Assembly (NCBI GenBank): GCA_965203685.1
Contig: OZ241908.1
Coordinates: forward strand, 310,001 to 374,000
Direction of reading: 5' to 3'
Length of the DNA stretch: 64,000 bases
DNA from: VXYL01 sp965203685
Lineage (GTDB): Bacteria > Pseudomonadota > Gammaproteobacteria > Pseudomonadales > Azotimanducaceae
Shown here: in pieces, positions 59,452-64,000 of the stretch
Numbering within the stretch: the first letter of the stretch is position 1
Layout: the number at the start of each line of letters is the position of its first letter
Made by a program: the position numbers and the translations under genes
The notes under the pieces: model-generated
What the model saw: only the letters and a program-made list of their open reading frames with translations
Told to the model about the DNA's origin: nothing
Database searches by the model: none

Positions 59452-61230
59452 ATGAAACGTCACCTTGGCCGGCCGGCCAGTCGCCCACCCGGTGTTCGGC
59501 GTGGAGTCCTCGGATACTTGGCCACGACCGTACTGATTGGCGTGCTCAGCGCGTTGCTGACCGGTTGCGCGACGCAGGCTAGGCCAGCAGTGTCCTATGA
59601 CGACCTGGTCGCCCAGGCCGCCGATGTGCCGGTCGACCTCCAGGAACTGCGCCGAGCATTTCTCGCCCGGCCTGATTTCGATGAGCGCCTGCGCCAGCTT
59701 GTCGACCTCGAGGCCCAGGTCTTGGTGGCCATTGACGAGCGCCCGCTACGGCTCGGGGCGGTGGGTTCCGCGATTCTCGACCTCTACTACGGCAGCTTGG
59801 CGGGTCACCAGGCGCTGGCCCGTTTCTACGACTTCGTCGACTCCGCCGACCAGGCGGCGTACCACGAGCGCTGGATCGCGGCGATCTTGGCTGACATCGA
59901 GGGTGCGGGCGATGGTTCGCTCGGCTCGCCTTACCCGGTCGTGTTCGCCAATCAAGCCAAGGCCTACCTAGTCGCTCGTGGGCTCACGTCCGTAGGTACC
60001 ACCTATGAGCAGACGGACTCGTACGCGTTCATGCTGCTCGCGGCGGCCCGGCAGGATACGGAGCGCATCGAGTTCGTGCGCTTCGATCTCAGTGATACCT
60101 ACATGGCCTACGAGGCAGCCGTTCGGGAGGATAAAACCACTGTGCTACCGGTCGCCGGATCGCAGGCGACCTGCGTCGACCTAGGAATCTGCGAGGCGTT
60201 CAACACCTACGCGTTCGTTCACCTCCTTGGTGACGGCGGGGATTCGGCGGCACAAGTGCTGATCGGCCGGACCCTGATGGGTCTGCCTAACGGGGAACGT
60301 CTCGAGAGTGCAGCGGAATGGCTCCTACAGGCTGCGCAAGGGGGCAACGCGCTCGCCAACCTGTGGTTGGCGGACCTCTGCCTGGGCTTGGCCTATGGCA
60401 GCACGCCTTCGTCCGCACAGATCTGGATCGAGCGGGCCGAACGCCCCTTTCTACTCGCGGTCGCCGCTGGCTTCGACGGAGCCATGGTGAAGTTGGGCCT
60501 GCTCTACCTGACTGGCGAGTACGGCGACGACAAGCGCCCCGCAGGCATTGGCCTGCTGGAACGGGCGGCGCGACTGGACAATGTCGATGCGTTGCGGAAC
60601 CTCGCTGGCCTGCACATCGAAGGGACTTTCGTCGACCGGGACTTCGATGCTGCGGAGGGCTACTACCTGCGCGCGGCGGAAGTCGACGATGCGGCGAAGA
60701 TCGACTATGCCCGGTTTCTACTGCAGCCCAACTACGGGCGGTCGTTCAATGACCGTGCCTACGGCTGGGTCCGGGAAGCGGCGAAGGCCAAGGATCCTCA
60801 TGGAATGCTGTTGTTGGCACAACTGTTCCACACCGGATCCCACGTCGGTCAGAGCACGTCGCGCGCCCGATCGTGGTTCAAGAGGGCCGTCAGGGTGGCC
60901 CCGGACGATCCGTATGTCGTCAACCAGGCGGCCTGGACGTTCACGGTGACCCGGATTCCGAGGCTGCGCGATGCGCGTTATGCGCAGAAGATCATGGACC
61001 GGGTCATGGCCGACGAGGGTACCGATGCTCGCAAAGATCCGGCCTACCTGGACACTTGGGCTGCGGCCTACGCGGCGAATGGCGACTTCGAGCGCGCGAT
61101 TGCCATCCAGCAGGAGGCGATCGAGCAAGCCCAATCGGACAGCGGGCAGCGACAAACCTTGCCCATCCTGCTCGAGCACCTGGCGGCCTTTAGGGCCGGT
61201 GAACGCATTAGCGACGAAGCGATTCCTTAA
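59452..61230 (+). CDS. Lipoprotein with Sel1/TPR-like repeats
   Basis: Predicted outer-membrane lipoprotein of 592 residues; lipobox LLTGC with Cys39 after a hydrophobic segment. The N-terminal half (residues 45-260) has no family I can name. From about 268 there are Sel1-like repeats: AEWLLQAAQGGNALANLWLADL, the following PFLLAVAAGFDGAMVKLGLLYLTGEYG, then GIGLLERAARLDNVDALRNLAGL and YYLRAAEVDDAAKIDYARFL. It ends with TPR-type helices. Such proteins usually act as scaffolds. It begins a tight run with mnmH (12 bases away). Confidence 0.82.
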   Translation: MKRHLGRPASRPPGVRRGVLGYLATTVLIGVLSALLTGCATQARPAVSYDDLVAQAADVPVDLQELRRAFLARPDFDERLRQLVDLEAQVLVAIDERPLRLGAVGSAILDLYYGSLAGHQALARFYDFVDSADQAAYHERWIAAILADIEGAGDGSLGSPYPVVFANQAKAYLVARGLTSVGTTYEQTDSYAFMLLAAARQDTERIEFVRFDLSDTYMAYEAAVREDKTTVLPVAGSQATCVDLGICEAFNTYAFVHLLGDGGDSAAQVLIGRTLMGLPNGERLESAAEWLLQAAQGGNALANLWLADLCLGLAYGSTPSSAQIWIERAERPFLLAVAAGFDGAMVKLGLLYLTGEYGDDKRPAGIGLLERAARLDNVDALRNLAGLHIEGTFVDRDFDAAEGYYLRAAEVDDAAKIDYARFLLQPNYGRSFNDRAYGWVREAAKAKDPHGMLLLAQLFHTGSHVGQSTSRARSWFKRAVRVAPDDPYVVNQAAWTFTVTRIPRLRDARYAQKIMDRVMADEGTDARKDPAYLDTWAAAYAANGDFERAIAIQQEAIEQAQSDSGQRQTLPILLEHLAAFRAGERISDEAIP

Positions 61231-61242
61231 GCTGGCTACGCC

Positions 61243-62307
61243 ATGGCGGGGCGCCTTGCGGACGACTGCGCGGAAATCCTCCGGGAAGCCCGGCCGCTGA
61301 TCGATGTCCGTGCGCCGAGCGAATACGCCCGCGGTGCGCTCCCCAGTTCCGTCAATCTGCCGCTCCTGAACGACGAGGAACGTGCCGCCGTCGGCACGAC
61401 GTACAAACGCCGTGGCCGCGCCGCCGCGATCGAACTCGGCCATCGGCTGGTCTGCGGCGAGGCGAAGCGTGCGCGCATCGCGCAGTGGCGCGCCTTCGTC
61501 GCGGCGCACCCCGACGCGGCGATCTACTGCGCCCGCGGGGGGCTCCGATCCGAGATCGCGCAGACGTGGCTCGCCGAGGCCGGATCCCGCCAGGCGCGCG
61601 TCGCTGGCGGGTTCAAAGCGTTGCGCCGCCACTGCCTCGACGTTCTGGAACGCGCCGGCGAACGGCGGTTCGTGCTCGTGGGCGGGCGGACCGGTTCCGG
61701 CAAGACGGCGGTGTTGCAGTGGGCGGCTGCGCACATCGACCTGGAGCAGCTAGCGAACCATCGCGGATCCGCGTTCGGCGGGTTGCCAACGCCGCAACCA
61801 CCGCCGGTGGCGTTCGAGAACGCCATCGCGGCCGAACTCGTGAGGCTGCCGCTTGATGGACGGATCATGCTGGAGGACGAGAGCCGCACCATCGGTCGCT
61901 TGGCGATCCCTGAGCCGCTGTACGCAGCGATGCAGCGCGCGCCCATCGCCCTCATCGAGGTGGACGACGAGACACGGGCGGAGAACATCTACCGTGAGTA
62001 CGTGCTCGAAGCGGAGCAGCCGCGCAGCCACTTGGCGGCGTCGCTCGAGCGGATCCAGCGGCGCTTGGGCGGCGTTCGGTACACCGAGATCAAGGCGCTC
62101 ATGGACCAAGCGTTCGATGCCGGTGCGACTGCCTGGCCACTGCACCGGCGCTGGATTGTCCGGCTGCTCAACGACTACTACGATCCGATGTACGACTATC
62201 AATTGGCGGCGAAGGCGGATCGCGTGCGGATGCGCGGTACGGCGCAAGAGGTTGCGGCGGCACTGCGCAACTGGCGGGAAGGAGGTGACGAATGCGAGCG
62301 GCGGTGA
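61243..62307 (+). CDS. mnmH: tRNA 2-selenouridine synthase MnmH (SelU/YbbB)
   Basis: Enzyme that converts 2-thiouridine to 2-selenouridine at the wobble base of some tRNAs; 354 residues, the usual size. The rhodanese domain runs from DVRAPSEYARGALPSSVNLPLL to YCARGGLRS with catalytic Cys96. It is followed by a P-loop domain with Walker A GRTGSGKT (148-155) and the conserved DESRTIG. No selD (selenophosphate synthetase) is in the window, so selenium use must be checked elsewhere. The stop overlaps the next gene start. Confidence 0.92.
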   Translation: MAGRLADDCAEILREARPLIDVRAPSEYARGALPSSVNLPLLNDEERAAVGTTYKRRGRAAAIELGHRLVCGEAKRARIAQWRAFVAAHPDAAIYCARGGLRSEIAQTWLAEAGSRQARVAGGFKALRRHCLDVLERAGERRFVLVGGRTGSGKTAVLQWAAAHIDLEQLANHRGSAFGGLPTPQPPPVAFENAIAAELVRLPLDGRIMLEDESRTIGRLAIPEPLYAAMQRAPIALIEVDDETRAENIYREYVLEAEQPRSHLAASLERIQRRLGGVRYTEIKALMDQAFDAGATAWPLHRRWIVRLLNDYYDPMYDYQLAAKADRVRMRGTAQEVAAALRNWREGGDECERR

Positions 62308-63310
62308 TGGAACGGGGAAAGATCTGGGTGGACGACGTGCCCGACCCATCGCCGCAGCCCGGCGAGGTGGTCGTGAAGTCGGTCGCCTGCGGCATCTGCG
62401 GCTCCGACCTGCATGCCGCCCGGCACACGGAAGAGTTCGTCGCGACCAGCATCGAAGCCGGGGCGCGTTCAAACTGACCACGTTCGATCCGGTCGTGCTT
62501 GGCCACGAGTACTGCGCCGAGGTCATGGAGTCGAACGCCCGGTTCCCGGCGGGTCAACTGGTCTGTGCCGTGCCCGTGCTGCCGCGGGGACCGAACGTGC
62601 CGGTGGGCTATGCGCCCGAAGCACCGGGCGGGTTCGGGCAATACATGGTGTTGTCGGAAAGGCTGCTGGTGCCTGTCCCGGCTGGCCTCGACGCCGAACG
62701 CGCGGCGCTGACGGAGCCCATGGCGGTCGGCCACCACGCTGTCAACATGGCCCGCCTCACCGGGCGCGAGGCGATCATTGTCATTGGCGCGGGCCCGGTT
62801 GGCCTCGCCGTGACGGCGAATCTCGTCGCCGGCGGTGCGGCACCGGTGGTTGTCGCCGAGTTCTCGCCGAAGCGCCGGGAACTGGCCGAAGCGATTGGCG
62901 CGGACATCGTGCTCGATCCGCGCGAGGACGATCCCTACGCCGGTGCCGAGGTGACTCGCCGCGACGACGTCGTGATCTTCGAGTGCGTCGGCGTTCCGGG
63001 CATGATCGACGACATCTTCCTCCGTGCGCCGCGGCGAGCCCGCATCGTCGTGGTCGGCGTCTGCCTGCAGATGGACCACGCCCGGCCGCTCATCGCCGTC
63101 AACAAGGAACTGAACGTGCAGTACGTGCTCGGCTACGACATGGCGGAATTCGAGGGCACGCTACGGCGCATTGCCGACGGCAGGCTGGATGTCGGGTCGT
63201 TGATTACCCACTCGGTCGGCTTGGACGAGGTCGCGGATGCGTTCGACGCCCTTGCCGAGCCGGACGCCCATGGCAAGGTCGTGGTGCGGCCCTGGTTGGG
63301 GCACGACTGA
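62292..63310 (+). pseudogene. Zn-dependent dehydrogenase, frameshifted in a G-run
   Basis: A medium-chain dehydrogenase split over two frames. The first part (62292-62477) reads from an ATG preceded by a perfect ribosome site (AAGGAGGTGA, 62279-62288) and has the zinc ligand region CGICGSDLHA, then stops early. The second part resumes in another frame near 62467 with GHEYCAEV and GAGPVGLAVTANLVAGG and runs to 63310. Restoring one G in the GGGG run at 62460-62463 would rejoin them (EAGGAFKLTTFDPVVLGHEY). Intact it would be about 339 residues and lacks the structural-zinc Cys. Either a real mutation or a sequencing or assembly error. Confidence 0.85.
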
Positions 63311-63428
63311 TCCTTCCGCTCGCTCGCGTTGTGATGCCAACCCTGTGGCCCGGTGTAGAATCCGCGCCCCGATCCGTCTTCCGCGGTTCCGTACCTCCCG
63401 TCAGTAATCTCTGAGCGAGCTCAAGATC

Positions 63429-63962
63429 TTGGAACAGTTCAAAGGCACCACCATCGTCTCCGTTCGTCGCGGCGCCGAGATCGTCATCGGCGGCGACGGC
63501 CAGGTGTCGGCCGGTCATACGGTCATGAAGGCCAATGCGCGCAAGGTCCGTCGCCTGCACCAGGACCAGGTGCTTGCAGGCTTCGCGGGCGGCACGGCCG
63601 ACGCATTCACCCTGTTCGAACGCTTCGAAGGCGCCTTGGAGAAGTACCAAGGCAATCTCACCCGGGCCGCGGTCGAACTCGCCAAGGACTGGCGATCGGA
63701 TCGCGTTTTGCGCCGCCTCGAGGCGATGCTCGTCGTGGCCGACCGTGACAGTTCGCTGATCGTCAGTGGCAACGGCGATATCGTCGAGCCGGAAGACGGG
63801 GTCATCGCCATCGGCTCGGGGGGAGGGTATGCGCAGGCCGCGGCGCGAGCGCTTATGAACGAGACCGAACTCTCGGCCAAGGACATCGTTGCGAAGAGCT
63901 TGAATATCGCCGCCGACATCTGCATCTACACCAACCACCACCTCACCATCGAGACGTTATGA
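63429..63962 (+). CDS. hslV: ATP-dependent protease peptidase subunit HslV
   Basis: Proteasome-like threonine peptidase of the HslVU (ClpQY) heat-shock protease; 177 residues. After a 6-residue leader (MEQFKG), Thr7 begins TTIVSVRR, the processed N-terminal catalytic Thr in E. coli numbering. GDGQVSAGHTVMK, VLAGFAGGTADAFTLFERFE, AVELAKDWRSDRVLRRLEAM and SGGGYAQAAARAL match. The start is a TTG, taken because it gives the usual leader length. Its stop overlaps hslU. Confidence 0.94.
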   Translation: MEQFKGTTIVSVRRGAEIVIGGDGQVSAGHTVMKANARKVRRLHQDQVLAGFAGGTADAFTLFERFEGALEKYQGNLTRAAVELAKDWRSDRVLRRLEAMLVVADRDSSLIVSGNGDIVEPEDGVIAIGSGGGYAQAAARALMNETELSAKDIVAKSLNIAADICIYTNHHLTIETL

Positions 63963-64000
63963 CCCTGATGACGCCGCGTGAGATCGTTCACGAACTCGAC
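63959..64000 (+). CDS. hslU: HslU ATPase, first 14 residues
   Basis: The window ends inside this gene. MTLMTPREIVHELD corresponds to the start of HslU (E. coli MSEMTPREIVSELD), the AAA+ unfoldase that feeds HslV. The ATG overlaps the hslV stop, so the two are translationally coupled. Confidence 0.9.
   Translation, partial: MTLMTPREIVHELD

Noticed and set aside
62455..62470. Programmed -1 frameshift in the dehydrogenase
   Set aside because: The site is GGGGCGC with no slippery heptamer of the X-XXY-YYZ type and no obvious downstream stem; a base deficit is simpler.
61853..63310. A single 485-residue protein ending in the dehydrogenase
   Set aside because: Its first 200 residues are an out-of-frame reading of mnmH; only the part after about 62467 is real dehydrogenase sequence.
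1..64000. tRNA, rRNA, CRISPR array, insertion sequence or prophage
   Set aside because: No tRNA T-loop-like segment with a matching cloverleaf, no regularly spaced repeats and no transposase or phage gene was found while reading the gaps. A dedicated tRNA scan was not possible.

Overview
The window looks like a chromosomal segment of a high-GC, probably uncultured gammaproteobacterium. The strongest lineage evidence is the block bepA - tusA - perM - dapA - bamC (8203-13160), whose gene neighbourhood is typical of Gammaproteobacteria, together with MlaA, NfeD/QmcA, MnmH and an hslVU operon at the right edge. Genes are packed tightly, with many ATGA/GTGA start-stop overlaps, and no gap without a gene exceeds about 250 bases. 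I saw no rRNA, tRNA, CRISPR array, insertion sequence or prophage. Rare-cofactor and catabolic oxidoreductases (LLM, Baeyer-Villiger-type, nitronate monooxygenase, acyl-CoA dehydrogenase, GMC) suggest a heterotroph that handles varied organic substrates.

Left part. After the end of an FtsX-like permease comes a complete Yej-type oligopeptide ABC importer (246-6282) with a metallo-beta-lactamase-fold hydrolase translationally coupled behind it. Next, on the minus strand, are a nucleoside hydrolase and BepA. Divergent from these is tusA-perM-dapA-bamC, followed by a secreted spondin_N protein with large internal duplications. It converges on a five-gene minus-strand run (23232 down to 15605): nitronate monooxygenase, metallophosphoesterase, acyl-CoA dehydrogenase, and an RND adaptor and pump.

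Middle part. A Zn-type alcohol dehydrogenase and a beta-propeller glycosidase-like protein face a minus-strand operon of Baeyer-Villiger-type monooxygenase, CaiB/BaiF CoA-transferase and a small P-loop protein. A two-gene operon follows: a SHOCT-like/20-residue-repeat protein and a DUF2089 regulator. Then come recQ, a DUF1640 coiled-coil protein, a Gfo/Idh/MocA oxidoreductase, an LLM oxidoreductase, an M16 peptidase, an alpha/beta hydrolase, an MlaA homologue lacking a lipobox, and a pair of FtsX-like permeases without an ATPase.

Right part. A small membrane protein and norC-norB (cytochrome c-type nitric oxide reductase with all metal ligands) are followed by a small cytochrome c and a CoxE-type VWA protein. 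A full Opp oligopeptide importer comes next (47443-53499); its OppC carries a periplasmic FN3-like domain. Then NfeD/QmcA, a GMC oxidoreductase with its small subunit, Nudix, ABM, pRiA4b-ORF-3-like, MsrA, a Sel1-type lipoprotein, mnmH, a frameshifted Zn-dehydrogenase, hslV and the first codons of hslU.

Non-coding structure includes three copies of a GC-rich palindrome family (7255, 23325, 45362), a 16-base element shared by two intergenic regions (32785 and 39838) and a few promoter candidates. The most unusual items are the exact 20-residue repeat protein paired with DUF2089, the FN3 insertion in OppC, the spondin_N repeat protein, the nor cluster with an orphan CoxE, and the dispersed palindromes.
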